Below, one piece after another: positions 37,124-46,926 of a stretch of 64,000 bases of DNA. The DNA comes from Streptococcus sp. oral taxon 431 (GTDB lineage Bacteria; Bacillota; Bacilli; Lactobacillales; Streptococcaceae). Location of the stretch: assembly GCF_001553685.1 (NCBI RefSeq), contig NZ_CP014264.1:1744001-1808000 (forward strand), read 5' to 3'. The notes under the pieces are model-generated. The model was not told where the DNA came from. It searched no databases and saw nothing but the letters and a program-made list of their open reading frames with translations. The position numbers were made by a program, and so were the translations under genes. Positions within the stretch are counted from its first letter, which is position 1. Each line of letters begins with the position of its first letter.

Positions 37124-38339
37124 GAGCTTCTCCCTTCTTTGCTGCGTCTGCTTCCAAGCGGTCTTTAACTTGAACCACATCCTTGTCCCCACGACCTGAT
37201 AGACAGACAATCATAGACTTGTCTGGTCCAAGTTCTTTGGCCAATTTAACTGCGAAAGCGATAGCATGACTAGACTCCAAGGCAGGGATAATTCCTTCCA
37301 CACGAGACAAGAGTTGGAATCCTTGCAAGGCTTCCTCGTCCGTCACAGGAACATAGCTGGCACGTTTGATATCGTGGTAATGAGAATGTTCTGGACCGAT
37401 ACCTGGGTAGTCCAAACCTGCTGAGATAGAGAAGGCTTCTAAGATTTGACCATGGACATCTTGGAGCACATCCATGAGAGATCCGTGGAGAACACCTGGA
37501 CGACCCTTGGTTAAGGTTGCTGCATGATGCTCTGTATCCACACCTAGTCCTGCTGCTTCAGCACCATACATAGCCACTGACTCATCTTCCACAAATGGAT
37601 GGAAAAGTCCGATGGCATTCGAACCACCACCAACACAGGCTACTAGGGCATCTGGCAGATTTTCACCTGTCAATTCACGGTACTGTTGTTTGGCTTCTCG
37701 TCCGATAACACTTTGGAAATCACGAACAATTTCTGGGAAAGGATGAGGCCCCAAGGCAGAACCAAGGATATAGTGGGTGTCATCGATATTTGCCACCCAA
37801 GAACGAAGGGCTGCATTGACTGCATCCTTGAGCACGCGCGAACCATCTGTCACTGCCTCTACCTTAGCTCCTAAAAGCTCCATGCGGAAAACATTGAGGG
37901 CTTGACGTTTGACATCTTCCTCACCCATGTAAATGGTACATTCCATGTTAAAGAGGGCTGCAGCTGTTGCAGTTGCCACACCATGTTGACCGGCACCTGT
38001 TTCAGCGATAATTTTCTTCTTGCCCATGCGTTTAGCCAGTAAAACTTGTCCTAAGGCATTGTTAATCTTGTGGGCGCCTGTATGGTTGAGGTCTTCACGT
38101 TTAAGGTAAATCTTGGCTCCGCCGATATGCTGGGTCAAGTTTTTTGCGTAGTAAAGAGGAGTTTCGCGACCTACATACTGGCGCAAAAGTTGGTTTAACT
38201 CCTCTTGGAAACTTGGATCTGCCTGACTTTCACGATAAGCCTCTTCTAACTCCAATACTGCTGTCATCAATGTTTCTGGGACAAAACGTCCACCGAATTT
38301 CCCGTAAAATCCATCTTTATTTGGTTCTTGATATGCCAT
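37116..38339 (-). CDS. trpB: Tryptophan synthase beta subunit (operon copy)
   Basis: 407 residues, the normal length. PLP lysine is K91 in [15 protein letters not shown]; the catalytic Glu is in [13 protein letters not shown]; the phosphate loop is GGGSNA. It joins indole and serine to tryptophan with TrpA. It overlaps trpF by 23 bp. A second, divergent trpB lies at 43207-44385. Confidence 0.96.
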   Translation of the reverse strand: MAYQEPNKDGFYGKFGGRFVPETLMTAVLELEEAYRESQADPSFQEELNQLLRQYVGRETPLYYAKNLTQHIGGAKIYLKREDLNHTGAHKINNALGQVLLAKRMGKKKIIAETGAGQHGVATATAAALFNMECTIYMGEEDVKRQALNVFRMELLGAKVEAVTDGSRVLKDAVNAALRSWVANIDDTHYILGSALGPHPFPEIVRDFQSVIGREAKQQYRELTGENLPDALVACVGGGSNAIGLFHPFVEDESVAMYGAEAAGLGVDTEHHAATLTKGRPGVLHGSLMDVLQDVHGQILEAFSISAGLDYPGIGPEHSHYHDIKRASYVPVTDEEALQGFQLLSRVEGIIPALESSHAIAFAVKLAKELGPDKSMIVCLSGRGDKDVVQVKDRLEADAAKKGEAHA

Positions 38340-38916
38340 TCTTTACCCTCTCTATAAATCTTCTAATCTTTTCATGATCTTTTTGTCCGTCTGTTTCTAC
38401 TCCGCTTGATACATCTACTGCAAAGGGAGAGAAATGCTGAATTGCTCTTGCTACATTGTCCTCATTTAGCCCACCTGCGATGAAGAAAGGCTGGGCTAGT
38501 TCTGTCGTATCCAGTCGGCCCCAGTCAAAGGTTTGTCCACTCCCTGCCACAGGAGCATCAAAGAGTAGATAATCTGCCTGAGAATTGGGTACTTGCCCAT
38601 TCCCATCAACTTGTAAAGCTTGAATACTGGCACAAGGCAAATTCTCAAACAGATCATCCGCTACCTGATCATGAATTTGAACTAAATCCAAGCCGACCTT
38701 TTCAATCGCTTCTAACAGTTCTGCCCGACTGGGTGAAACAAATACTCCAACTTTTTGAATATGGCTAGGAATAAACTTAGCCAGCTCTGCTGCTTGTTCC
38801 AAAGTCACCTGTCTTTTGCTAGGAGCAAAGACAAAACCAATATAGTCTGCCCCTGCTGATACGGCTGTTTCCACCGCTTCTGTGGTCGATAGTCCACAAA
38901 TCTTAACCTTTGTCAA
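38317..38916 (-). CDS. trpF: Phosphoribosylanthranilate isomerase
   Basis: 199 residues if started at the TTG at 38916 ([10 protein letters not shown]), which has AAGGAG 7 bp upstream; this gives the usual TrpF length. Catalytic Cys is in KICGL, Asp in VDVSSGVE. It overlaps the trpC stop by 14 bp. TTG starts are uncommon and may keep expression low relative to neighbours. Confidence 0.93.
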   Translation of the reverse strand: MTKVKICGLSTTEAVETAVSAGADYIGFVFAPSKRQVTLEQAAELAKFIPSHIQKVGVFVSPSRAELLEAIEKVGLDLVQIHDQVADDLFENLPCASIQALQVDGNGQVPNSQADYLLFDAPVAGSGQTFDWGRLDTTELAQPFFIAGGLNEDNVARAIQHFSPFAVDVSSGVETDGQKDHEKIRRFIERVKNGISRTK

Positions 38917-39670
38917 TCTGCAACTCCTTGATTCTTTGAGCCACATCCTCTGCCTGCATGAGAGCTGTCCCTACTAAAATTCCGTTAAAGTATGGTGCAA
39001 CACGTTTTGCATCCTCCTCTGTAAAAATAGCAGATTCGGAAATGTAGAAGCAATCGTCCTTGAAGTGTTTGGCCAAGTCTACACTGGTCTGTAAGTCTAC
39101 TTCAAAGGTTGTTAAATTACGATTGTTGACACCGATAATTTGAGCTCCAAGACGGTGGGCCACTTCTAGTTCAGCTAAATTGTGGGTCTCCACCAACACT
39201 TCTAAACCAAGCTCTGTCGCATAGTCGTAAAGCTCCTTTAGTCGTTCTTCTGACAAGGCTGCGACGATGAGTAAGATAACTGTCGCACCTGCATTGCGAG
39301 CACGGATGATTTGCTTTTCATCGATGATAAAGTCCTTGTTGAGCGTCGGAATCTCTACCTGACTGGAAATCTCTCGCAGATAATCCAAATGTCCTTTAAA
39401 GAAAACCTCATCTGTCAGAACAGAAATCATAACCGCCCCGTTAGCCTCATAAGTCTGGGCCTGTTGTACGATATCCACATCAAGATTGATATCACCTAGA
39501 CTTGGGCTTGCCTTTTTGACCTCCGCAATGATTTGCAAACGGTCTTGGTGATTTTTTAAATACTCACTCAATCGATAAGTTTGACGTAGGGGCTGAAGCT
39601 CCTCTCGCTCCATTTTTTCAACTTCACGCGCCTTTTGCTCTAGGATACGTGATAAAAATTCCTGACTCAT
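38903..39670 (-). CDS. trpC: Indole-3-glycerol phosphate synthase
   Basis: 255 residues, TIM barrel. [12 protein letters not shown] holds the catalytic Lys; LNKDFIID and [13 protein letters not shown] are conserved, and [11 protein letters not shown] follows. It overlaps trpD by 4 bp. Confidence 0.96.
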   Translation of the reverse strand: MSQEFLSRILEQKAREVEKMEREELQPLRQTYRLSEYLKNHQDRLQIIAEVKKASPSLGDINLDVDIVQQAQTYEANGAVMISVLTDEVFFKGHLDYLREISSQVEIPTLNKDFIIDEKQIIRARNAGATVILLIVAALSEERLKELYDYATELGLEVLVETHNLAELEVAHRLGAQIIGVNNRNLTTFEVDLQTSVDLAKHFKDDCFYISESAIFTEEDAKRVAPYFNGILVGTALMQAEDVAQRIKELQIDKG

Positions 39671-40671
39671 CTTTGATACTCCTGTAATAGTCTGAGTTTT
39701 TCAAGGGCCTTACCACTGGCAATCACTTGACGTGCCAATTCAACTCCGTCCTTGATACTGTCTGCTTTCCCATTCGCATAAAAACCAAGCCCTGCATTTA
39801 AGACTGTTGTTTCCAAGAATGGACTTGGTTCGTTATTAAGAACGCTGACAAGGATGGCTGCATTCTCATGAGCATTTCCACCACGAATGTCTTCAATAGC
39901 AATGCGTTCCATTCCCAAATCTTCTGGAGTAAAGGTTGATAAAGTAATTTCACCATTTTCAAGAAGGGCAATACTGGTAGTTCCATTCAAACCAGCTTCA
40001 TCCAATCCTTCTGGACCAGCTACTACAATAGCACGTTTGCGACCCATGTTTTTCAAGACCTGAGCAGTACTTTCCAGAAGTTCAGGACGACTGATTCCTA
40101 GAAGCTGTGTTTCTAAAACCATTGGATGGATGAGCGGTCCTGTCAAATTCATGATAGTTGGAATTCCCAACTCCAAACGAGCTGGCATAATGTATTTCAT
40201 GGCTGGGTGCATGTTTTTGGCAAAGAGAAAGACGATTCCTGTTTGGTCAAATACCTTACCCAATTGTGCTGGTTTTAGGTCAATATTGATTCCCAAAGCT
40301 TGCAAGACATCTGCTGACCCAGATTTAGAAGAAATAGAGCGATTTCCATGTTTGGCCATGTGGATTCCTCCACCTGCCAAGACAAAGGCTGCAGTTGTAG
40401 AAATGTTGAAGCTAAATGACTTATCTCCACCTGTACCACAGTTATCCATAGCATCTTGAATATTTGTTGGAATGTGTTGAGCATGTCCTCTCATGACTTG
40501 AGCGAGGGCTGTTCTTTCTTCAGGTGTTTCTCCCTTCATCTTAAGGGCTAACAGTAGGGACGCAATTTGTGCTTCTGTTACTCGCCCTGTTACGATGCGT
40601 TCGATCACATCTGTCATTTCAACACTTGATAGATCTTCAAAGTTGGCTAATTTTTCAATAATTTCTTTCAT
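39667..40671 (-). CDS. trpD: Anthranilate phosphoribosyltransferase
   Basis: 334 residues. The PRPP loops [16 protein letters not shown] (about 77-92) and [17 protein letters not shown] are intact. It adds phosphoribose to anthranilate. A separate 11-bp gap follows trpG; it overlaps trpC by 4 bp. Confidence 0.96.
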   Translation of the reverse strand: MKEIIEKLANFEDLSSVEMTDVIERIVTGRVTEAQIASLLLALKMKGETPEERTALAQVMRGHAQHIPTNIQDAMDNCGTGGDKSFSFNISTTAAFVLAGGGIHMAKHGNRSISSKSGSADVLQALGINIDLKPAQLGKVFDQTGIVFLFAKNMHPAMKYIMPARLELGIPTIMNLTGPLIHPMVLETQLLGISRPELLESTAQVLKNMGRKRAIVVAGPEGLDEAGLNGTTSIALLENGEITLSTFTPEDLGMERIAIEDIRGGNAHENAAILVSVLNNEPSPFLETTVLNAGLGFYANGKADSIKDGVELARQVIASGKALEKLRLLQEYQR

Positions 40672-40681
40672 TTTGTGTTCC

Positions 40682-41248
40682 TCACTTTACAACTTTCTCG
40701 ATAAAATTCTGAATAGAAGACAGGCCATCTGGCGTTCCAATACTTTCTGGATGATACTGGAAACCATAAATTGGTAGATTTTTGTGTTGAATCCCCATAA
40801 TAGCTTGGTCATCTGTCGAACGAGCTGTCACTTCAAACTCTTCTGGCATCTCTTCAATTAAAATACTGTGGTAACGCATGACTGGACGATTGTCCTCAAT
40901 CCCTTGATAGAGAACTGATGGAGTCTCAAATCGGATTTGACTTTGTTTACCGTGCATAACTTTAGGAGCCAAGCCTAACTTACCACCAAAGACTTCTGCG
41001 ATGGCTTGGTGCCCCAAACAAATCCCTAGAATAGGTTTCTTACCTGCAAAATCACGAATCATTTCTTCCATTTTCCCAGCATCAGCTGGCCAACCTGGGC
41101 CAGGAGAGAAAACTAATCCATCTGCCTTTTCAGCTTCTTCATAAAGGTTTGGATCATCATTTCTCAAAACCTGAACTTCTGCAAAATTCCCAATGTATTG
41201 GGCTAGGTTATAGGTAAATGAATCATAATTATCAATCAATAAAATCAT
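40682..41248 (-). CDS. trpG: Anthranilate synthase glutamine amidotransferase subunit
   Basis: 188 residues, class I glutaminase: Cys in [11 protein letters not shown] (about 77-87), His and Glu in [12 protein letters not shown]. It supplies ammonia to TrpE and may also serve PabB. It overlaps trpE by 4 bp. Confidence 0.95.
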   Translation of the reverse strand: MILLIDNYDSFTYNLAQYIGNFAEVQVLRNDDPNLYEEAEKADGLVFSPGPGWPADAGKMEEMIRDFAGKKPILGICLGHQAIAEVFGGKLGLAPKVMHGKQSQIRFETPSVLYQGIEDNRPVMRYHSILIEEMPEEFEVTARSTDDQAIMGIQHKNLPIYGFQYHPESIGTPDGLSSIQNFIEKVVK

Positions 41249-42606
41249 GGTCTTAGTTCTCCCATTCTAGTCATAGATTTAGCTTTGTTAATCGTTTCTT
41301 GGTATTCGTTTTGAGCGATAGAATCATAAACAATTCCTGCTCCAGCCTGTACATAGGCTGTTTTATTTTTAAGAATCATGGTTCGAATTGCAATAGCAAA
41401 ATCCATGTCTCCAGTTGCTGATAGGTAACCGATAGCACCTGCATATACCCCTCGCTTCTCTGTTTCTAGTTCATAGATGCGTTTCATGGCCCGAATCTTT
41501 GGTGCTCCCGATACTGTTCCTGCCGGAAGAGTCGCTTTCAAGGCATCCATGGCAGTTAATTCTGGTAATAAACGTCCTTTAACCACGCTGGTCAAATGCA
41601 TGACATAACGGAAAAGTTCCACTTCCATATACTTGGTTACTTGGACACTGGTTGTTTCAGCAATTCTACCGATATCATTTCTTCCCAAATCCACCAACAT
41701 TCGGTGTTCTGCCGTTTCCTTTTCATCAGAGAGTAGGTCATTTGCTAAAACTGCATCTTCTTCATCATTGGCACCTCTAGGTCGTGTACCTGCAATCGGA
41801 TTGGTTGTCACGATGCCATTCTTGACGGACACCAAGCTCTCAGGACTGGCACCGATAATTTGATAATTTCCAAAGTCATAAAAGTAGAGGTAATTTGATG
41901 GATTGGTCACTCGGAGATTTCTGTAGAAGTCAAAAGGATTTCCAGTTACCTCTGCGGAGAAGCGCTGGCTAAGCACGCATTGGAACATATCTCCATTGCG
42001 AATCAAGTCGCGAGCTGTTTCTACCATTTCTTCAAATTTCTGAGGAGCGATATGTGGTCTAAACTGAAGTGGAGAAACGTCCAAATTTTCAAATTCATTA
42101 GGAGCAGGGATTTTCAACTCTTCTAAAACCTGATCTAAAGCCGCTTCTAGTTCATCATTGCTACGATTACTGTAGAGAGCATCCTCGATGATATGGATTT
42201 TTTCCTTCTTGTGGTCAAAGACCATGTAACTCTCATATACGAAGAAATGCATATCTGGTGTCCCAATCGTATCCTCAGGGAGCTGGCCAATTTCTTCATA
42301 GAGAGAAATCATATCGTAGCCAACAAAGCCAATAGCTCCACCACCAAAAGGTAGGTCTGAATGGTGCAGGCTCTTATGAGTCACTTCATAGAGGAAATCC
42401 AAGGGATCACGATCAATCACTTGACCATTTTGGTAAAGAACTCCATTCTCAAACTTAATCTCAAAAACTGGGTTATAGGCTAAGATAGAAAATCGAGCAT
42501 TTTCTTTTTCTCTTGGGATACTTTCAAGTATGACCTTGTGTTTTCCGTTTAAGCGCATATAAGCCAAGATTGGTGATAAAACATCTCCATGAATGATTCG
42601 TTCCAT
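41245..42606 (-). CDS. trpE: Anthranilate synthase component I
   Basis: 453 residues. N-terminal LESIPREKENARFS is the tryptophan feedback site region (LLES-like). The catalytic part has GDMFQCVLSQRF, TNPIAGTRPRG, HRMLVDLGRNDIGR and AGAGIVYDS. First gene of trpEGDCFBA; AAGGGAAA precedes the ATG. Upstream lie a multi-hairpin element and a Trp T-box. Confidence 0.96.
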   Translation of the reverse strand: MERIIHGDVLSPILAYMRLNGKHKVILESIPREKENARFSILAYNPVFEIKFENGVLYQNGQVIDRDPLDFLYEVTHKSLHHSDLPFGGGAIGFVGYDMISLYEEIGQLPEDTIGTPDMHFFVYESYMVFDHKKEKIHIIEDALYSNRSNDELEAALDQVLEELKIPAPNEFENLDVSPLQFRPHIAPQKFEEMVETARDLIRNGDMFQCVLSQRFSAEVTGNPFDFYRNLRVTNPSNYLYFYDFGNYQIIGASPESLVSVKNGIVTTNPIAGTRPRGANDEEDAVLANDLLSDEKETAEHRMLVDLGRNDIGRIAETTSVQVTKYMEVELFRYVMHLTSVVKGRLLPELTAMDALKATLPAGTVSGAPKIRAMKRIYELETEKRGVYAGAIGYLSATGDMDFAIAIRTMILKNKTAYVQAGAGIVYDSIAQNEYQETINKAKSMTRMGELRP

Positions 42607-42652
42607 TGTAATTTCCCTTTCAGTTCCTTATTTTTAATTTTTTATCTTTTTT

Positions 42653-42861
42653 CTATTTCCCTTAAATAGTGCGGACGGGAGGTAAAATTATCCAGTGGAT
42701 GATTTTAGAAAATCATGAAATGAAAGACCTAATTTTTGAGCTCCTCGCTCATTCATTTCTAAGCTCAGGCTAAAATAGTTCCCCGAACTATTTTACTCTC
42801 AAAAATTCCGTCCTAGAGAAGCATCTTTGCTTCTCTAGGATACCACCATGGCGGGAAATAG
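42653..42861. repeat. Multi-hairpin intergenic element (copy 2) in the trpE leader
   Basis: Outer stem CTATTTCCC (42653-42661) with GGGAAATAG (42853-42861). Inside: AAAATTATCC with GGATGATTTT (one wobble), AATTTTTGAG (42731-42740) with CTCAAAAATT (42798-42807) around AAAATAGTT-CCCCG-AACTATTTT (42772-42794), and TCCTAGAGAAGCA with its complement (42811-42840). GTGCGGACGG near the left end and ACCACCATGGCG near the right recall copy 1. It lies between the T-box terminator and trpE. Confidence 0.7.
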
Positions 42862-42957
42862 CGGTTCGATGCTCACTTTGTTCGCAAATATTTTATAGAA
42901 ATCTACCTATTGATGAAGCATAATTTAAAACTGAATAGCCACACCTATAATACATAT

Positions 42958-43200
42958 ATAAAAATCCCCACGCAAAATAACTTGCGTGAGGACGAAATTC
43001 GCGGTGCCACCTCAATTATAGGATTTCTCCTATCTCTCTTTCCTGTCTCAGATACCTCCTGTAACAGGCTGTGCGATAAAGGGCACTCCCTTGAGAATTA
43101 TGTTTTCTTCTCTCATTTCAGATGGACCCAACCTTACAGTTTTCTCTGCTTGTTTTCAGCAACCACAAGCTCTCTGTGAGAGAAATATCTGTATATTTTC
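42958..43200 (-). promoter_or_regulatory. T-box riboswitch (Trp) before trpEGDCFBA
   Basis: On the minus strand: stem I start with AGAGAGCTTGTGGTTGCTG, a TGG specifier candidate at 43130-43128 followed by a purine, the conserved T-box AGGTGGCACCGCG (about 43014-43000), and a terminator hairpin CCTCACGCAAG...TGCGTGGGG with a T run (42991-42960). Uncharged tRNA-Trp would favour readthrough. No clear promoter separates it from trpB2, whose stop is only 7 bp upstream. Confidence 0.9.
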
Positions 43201-43206
43201 CATCTT

Positions 43207-44385
43207 TTATTTTTTAGCTTCAAGATAATCTGCAATCGCGGCTACGTCCTTGTCTCCACGACCTGAGACATTGATGATGATAATCTCATCTTTACTTAGT
43301 TTTGGTGCGCGTTTGACTGCTTCAGCGATAGCATGTGAGCTTTCAATTGCAGGGATGATTCCTTCTGTTTTGCTTAATAAAAGCAAGGCTTGGACAGCTT
43401 CTTCATCCGTCGCTGCAACATACTCTACACGACCAGAGTCCTTAAAGAAGGCATGCTCTGGACCAACCCCTGGATAGTCCAAACCAGCTGAGATAGAGTA
43501 GACTGGAGCAAGTTCTCCATCTTCCTTAAAGACTGCATAGGTTTTCATTCCATCAACGATACCTACACTACCCTTGGTCATAGTTGCTGCGTGTTTATCA
43601 GTATCTAGACCATGACCAGCAGCTTCTACACCGACCAATTTGACTTCTTCATCAGCTACATACTGTGAAAAGGCACCGATGGCATTAGAACCACCACCTA
43701 CACAGGCAATAACGTAATCTGGCAGACGTCCTTCTTTTTCCAAGATTTGACGACGAGATTCTTCACTGATGACTTTTTGAAACTCATGGACAATGGTTGG
43801 ATAAGGGTGAGGACCTACAGCTGAACCTAGAACATAGAAAGCTTCAAGGTCATTCATCCAGGCTCCAAAGGCTGCATCAACCGCATCCTTTAGAGTACGT
43901 GTTCCTGTCTCAACTGCGTGAACAGTTGCTCCCATCATCTCCATACGGAAGACGTTAAGACGTTGGCGTTCCACATCTTCTGCCCCCATGTAGACATCAC
44001 AGGCCATACCAAATTTAGCTGCAGCAGCTGCAGTCGCAACTCCGTGCTGACCAGCTCCTGTTTCGGCAATGACACGCTTTTTGCCCATGCGTTTAGCAAG
44101 AAGAATTTGTCCCAAAACGTTGTTAAGTTTATGTGAACCCAAGTGGTTAAGGTCTTCACGTTTTAAGTAAATCTTAGCCCCACCTAGGTGCTCTGTCAAA
44201 CTCTCTGCATAGTATAGCGGTGTTTCGCGACCTGAATAATCCTTCAAGTAATGGCGAAACTCAGCTAAAAACTCTGGATCATCCTTGTATTTTTCAAAAG
44301 TCACTTCCAATTCATCTAGCAAAACCTGAATTGGTTCTGGTACAAAACTACCACCAAATTGTCCAAAATAACCTTTAGTTGTCAT
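43207..44385 (-). CDS. trpB: Second, divergent tryptophan synthase beta subunit
   Basis: 392 residues. The PLP lysine is K86, but the loop reads [11 protein letters not shown] instead of [10 protein letters not shown] of the operon copy. The catalytic [19 protein letters not shown] and the C-terminal SGRGDKD are intact, so it should be active. It stands alone behind its own promoter and Trp T-box and ends just before the trpE T-box. It could serve indole salvage (indole plus serine) without TrpA. The site differences suggest an old split rather than a recent duplication. Confidence 0.9.
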   Translation of the reverse strand: MTTKGYFGQFGGSFVPEPIQVLLDELEVTFEKYKDDPEFLAEFRHYLKDYSGRETPLYYAESLTEHLGGAKIYLKREDLNHLGSHKLNNVLGQILLAKRMGKKRVIAETGAGQHGVATAAAAAKFGMACDVYMGAEDVERQRLNVFRMEMMGATVHAVETGTRTLKDAVDAAFGAWMNDLEAFYVLGSAVGPHPYPTIVHEFQKVISEESRRQILEKEGRLPDYVIACVGGGSNAIGAFSQYVADEEVKLVGVEAAGHGLDTDKHAATMTKGSVGIVDGMKTYAVFKEDGELAPVYSISAGLDYPGVGPEHAFFKDSGRVEYVAATDEEAVQALLLLSKTEGIIPAIESSHAIAEAVKRAPKLSKDEIIIINVSGRGDKDVAAIADYLEAKK

Positions 44386-44420
44386 AAAATTTTCCTCCTT
44401 CTGTATGAATCCGGCTTTTT

Positions 44421-44526
44421 GTTTGCTTTTGGTAGTGAAATGGTCTGGGGGACCATTTCAGCCTTTACTTAAAGAACAAGTAAAACTTGAATATTACTCT
44501 AAGTTCATGCCCTAACAAAAGATAAA
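44421..44526. repeat. Multi-hairpin intergenic element (copy 3) in the second trpB leader
   Basis: Outer imperfect stem GTTTGCTTTTGGTAG (44421-44435) with CTAACAAAAGATAAAC (44512-44527). Inside: TGAAATGGTC-TGGGG-GACCATTTCA (44436-44460) and CAAGT-AAA-ACTTG (44478-44490). It lies between the T-box terminator and the start codon. Its sequence differs from the other two copies, so membership is less certain. Confidence 0.5.
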
Positions 44527-44540
44527 CAAAATGACGGATA

Positions 44541-44785
44541 GAAAAAGCCCACACACGGAATATATTTCCATGTGAGGGCGTTCGTAACGCGGTACCACCT
44601 CAATTGTAAAGAGAATATCCCCTTTACATCTCTGCCTTGTCTATCAACAAGTTGCACTGTAAGGTGTGCGCACCGAATTTTCATTGTTTCAAATTCATTG
44701 TTTCAAATCAGCCCAATTTCACTAGTTCCAACCACCTGTTCACAGTAACCACAGGCTCCCTGAAGATCAAAAATAACTACTTTTC
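44541..44785 (-). promoter_or_regulatory. T-box riboswitch (Trp) before the second trpB
   Basis: Minus strand: AGGGAGCCTGTGGTTACTG in stem I, TGG specifier candidate at 44715-44713 in ATTGGGCTGA, the T-box AGGTGGTACCGCG (about 44601-44589), and terminator CCCTCACATGG...CCGTGTGTGGG with a T run ending near 44541. Same type as the one at 42958-43200. Confidence 0.9.
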
Positions 44786-44800
44786 TGATTTGTTGAGTTA

Positions 44801-44829
44801 ATTATATGTCATTGTTTTTTCTTTGTCAA
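44801..44829 (-). promoter_or_regulatory. Strong promoter of the trpB2 (and probably trp operon) transcript
   Basis: Minus strand TTGACA (44829-44824), 17-bp spacer, TATAAT (44806-44801): perfect consensus. It lies directly before the T-box leader. Confidence 0.85.
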
Positions 44830-44862
44830 CCGTTTTCATTCATTTTTTACTAATTTTTTTAA

Positions 44863-46089
44863 TTATTTTTGTGAAGCGCCTAGAACTTCTTCGGAAACTC
44901 TGACAAAAGTCTCAATGATATAGTCTACTTCTTCATCCGTTAATTTCGTGTGAAGTGGTAATGTAATTTCATTTTCAAAGAAGGCATAAGCTCGCGGATA
45001 ATCTGCCATATCAAACCCAAGATTCTTATAGGCTGTCAAAAGCGGAAGCGGTTTGTAGTGAACGTTACTTGCGATTCCTGCCTTGGCCAATTCTTGAATA
45101 ATTTGGTTGCGTTGTTCGAGATTTGCTCCTTCTACATGGGTGATGTAGAGGTGACGACAAGATTCTATTGTATCAGTTTTATGTGCCAATGGATGGATAG
45201 GAGTCCCTGCAAATCCACGGTCATAGCGATCCACGATGTCCTTACGACGTTGTAGTAAGCTAGGATAACGATCTAGCTGAACTAGACCAAGTGAAGCCAT
45301 GATATCCGTCATGTTGCACTTGTAGGCTGGTGTTACGATATCGTATTCCCAAGAACCTAGTTGCATCTTGGCAAGGGCATCCTTAGTTTGACCATGAAGA
45401 GAAAGGATCTGGAATTCCTTGTACATTTCTTCGTCGTCAATAGCTGGATTTGCTTTCCAAGTCGCACTTCCTCCCTCAGCAGTTGTAAAATTCTTAACCG
45501 CGTGGAAAGAGAATGATGTGAAGTCTGCAATTGAACCGGCTGGTTGTCCCTTGTAGGTTGAACCCAAAGCGTGGGCACTATCAGAGACAATCACAATACG
45601 GTTAAAGGCCTTTTGCCACTTGCTAGTAGCTGTAAAGAGGTCGCGTTTCTTTTCTACAACTTGGAACAAGCGGTCATAGTCACAGATAATCCCTGCTAGT
45701 TCTACCGGGATGATGACTTTAGTCTTCTCAGTAATAGCTTGCTCAAGCTTATCATAGTCCATTTCAAAGGTATCATCTTGGATATCAACCATCACTGGTG
45801 TCGCACCTACGTGAGTAATGACACTACATGATGCTGTATAAGTCATAGCTGGAACGATGACTTCGTCACCAGGCCCTACTTCAAGCACGCGCAAAATCAA
45901 TTCAAGAGCTGCTGTTGCAGAGTTGAGGCAGACTGTCTTAGGCGTTTGAGTATAGATGGACAGACGACGCTCTAATTCTTTTGTCTTAGGTCCTGTTGTG
46001 ATCCAACCAGAACGAAGGGTATCTGCTACCTCAGCAATTTCTGCTTCGGTAATATCGGGTGGTGAAAATGGAATATTGTAATTTGTCAT
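44863..46089 (-). CDS. DegT/DnrJ/EryC1/StrS aminotransferase (probable AATGal precursor synthesis)
   Basis: 408 residues with the PLP lysine in SFHAVKNFTTAEGG (about 213-226) and the family start IPFSPPDITEAEIAEVADTL. It converts a 4-keto sugar nucleotide to a 4-amino sugar. Next to a sugar-phosphate transferase and ABC exporter pair, the arrangement matches the pneumococcal genes assigned to AATGal, the first sugar of teichoic acid (as I recall from work on R6 spr1654/spr1655). The exact sugar is inferred. Confidence 0.87.
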   Translation of the reverse strand: MTNYNIPFSPPDITEAEIAEVADTLRSGWITTGPKTKELERRLSIYTQTPKTVCLNSATAALELILRVLEVGPGDEVIVPAMTYTASCSVITHVGATPVMVDIQDDTFEMDYDKLEQAITEKTKVIIPVELAGIICDYDRLFQVVEKKRDLFTATSKWQKAFNRIVIVSDSAHALGSTYKGQPAGSIADFTSFSFHAVKNFTTAEGGSATWKANPAIDDEEMYKEFQILSLHGQTKDALAKMQLGSWEYDIVTPAYKCNMTDIMASLGLVQLDRYPSLLQRRKDIVDRYDRGFAGTPIHPLAHKTDTIESCRHLYITHVEGANLEQRNQIIQELAKAGIASNVHYKPLPLLTAYKNLGFDMADYPRAYAFFENEITLPLHTKLTDEEVDYIIETFVRVSEEVLGASQK

Positions 46090-46128
46090 TGATTTACTCC
46101 TTTTACTGTATTCACTCTTGTGACTACT

Positions 46129-46821
46129 TTATTTTAAAACTTCAAATACAGTCTGGAACATGATCTTGATATCTCCGAAGAAATTAAAATCACGTAGGTA
46201 GGCTAGATTATAGTGCATCTTTTCTGGAAGGACTCTTTCGACATAAGCTTGGTCGACCGACATACCTTTTGCAGTCATTTGACTGATAATGGCATCCTCG
46301 TCCTTATAGTTAATGCTGGCAAGCGATGTAATCCCTGCTGGCAAGAGCAAGGTAGCCATCATTTCTGGGTTATACTGCTCTGTGTAGCGTGGTACTTCTG
46401 GACGAGTTCCCACAAAGGACATCTCTCCTTTAAGAACATTGACCAATTGCGGCAGTTCATCCAAACGAACACGGCGAATGAAATTTCCAACCTTGGTGAT
46501 ACGGCTGTCATTCGCAGAAGTTACTAAACTTCCTTTCTTGTCCGCATCGGTCACCATAGTCCGGAATTTCCAAATCTTGAAATGTCGGTTGTACTGGGTT
46601 ACCCGTACCTGCTTGTAAATGACTGGACCCTTGCTATCTAGCTTGATCCAAATGCTTAGAATTAGAAATACGGGTGAGGTCAAGATTAACAAGACCAATG
46701 CTAGAAACAAATCTAGACAACGCTTGAGAACCAATGAACCTTTTCTTCTAGAAACAAGCTGGTAGTATGGTTTTACCTCACTTAATTGCATCTCTTGAGG
46801 TAGTTCATCCCATTTCAGCAT
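46129..46821 (-). CDS. Undecaprenyl-phosphate sugar-1-phosphate transferase
   Basis: 230 residues from the ATG at 46821, with AGAGGAG 7 bp upstream. One N-terminal hairpin helix (about 32-58) then the WcaJ/PglC-type core: KIWKFRTM, RRVRLDELPQL (catalytic Asp-Glu) and SFVGTRPEVPRY. It probably loads the first sugar phosphate, likely AATGal, on the lipid carrier for teichoic acid. It is 39 bp upstream of the aminotransferase gene. Confidence 0.87.
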   Translation of the reverse strand: MLKWDELPQEMQLSEVKPYYQLVSRRKGSLVLKRCLDLFLALVLLILTSPVFLILSIWIKLDSKGPVIYKQVRVTQYNRHFKIWKFRTMVTDADKKGSLVTSANDSRITKVGNFIRRVRLDELPQLVNVLKGEMSFVGTRPEVPRYTEQYNPEMMATLLLPAGITSLASINYKDEDAIISQMTAKGMSVDQAYVERVLPEKMHYNLAYLRDFNFFGDIKIMFQTVFEVLK

Positions 46822-46867
46822 GCACATTCTCCTCTGTTTTTTAATATGTAATCTTTAAACATTCTAC

Positions 46868-46873
46868 ATTATA
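46868..46873 (-). promoter_or_regulatory. Extended -10 promoter of the sugar transferase gene
   Basis: Minus strand TGTGGTATAAT with TATAAT at 46873-46868, about 47 bp before the start codon. TTGCAC lies upstream at a 19-bp spacing. Confidence 0.6.
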
Positions 46874-46926
46874 CCACAAAATGAAAGAGGCAGTGCAAGA
46901 AATCTGTATTTTAAAGGAATTCTTCT

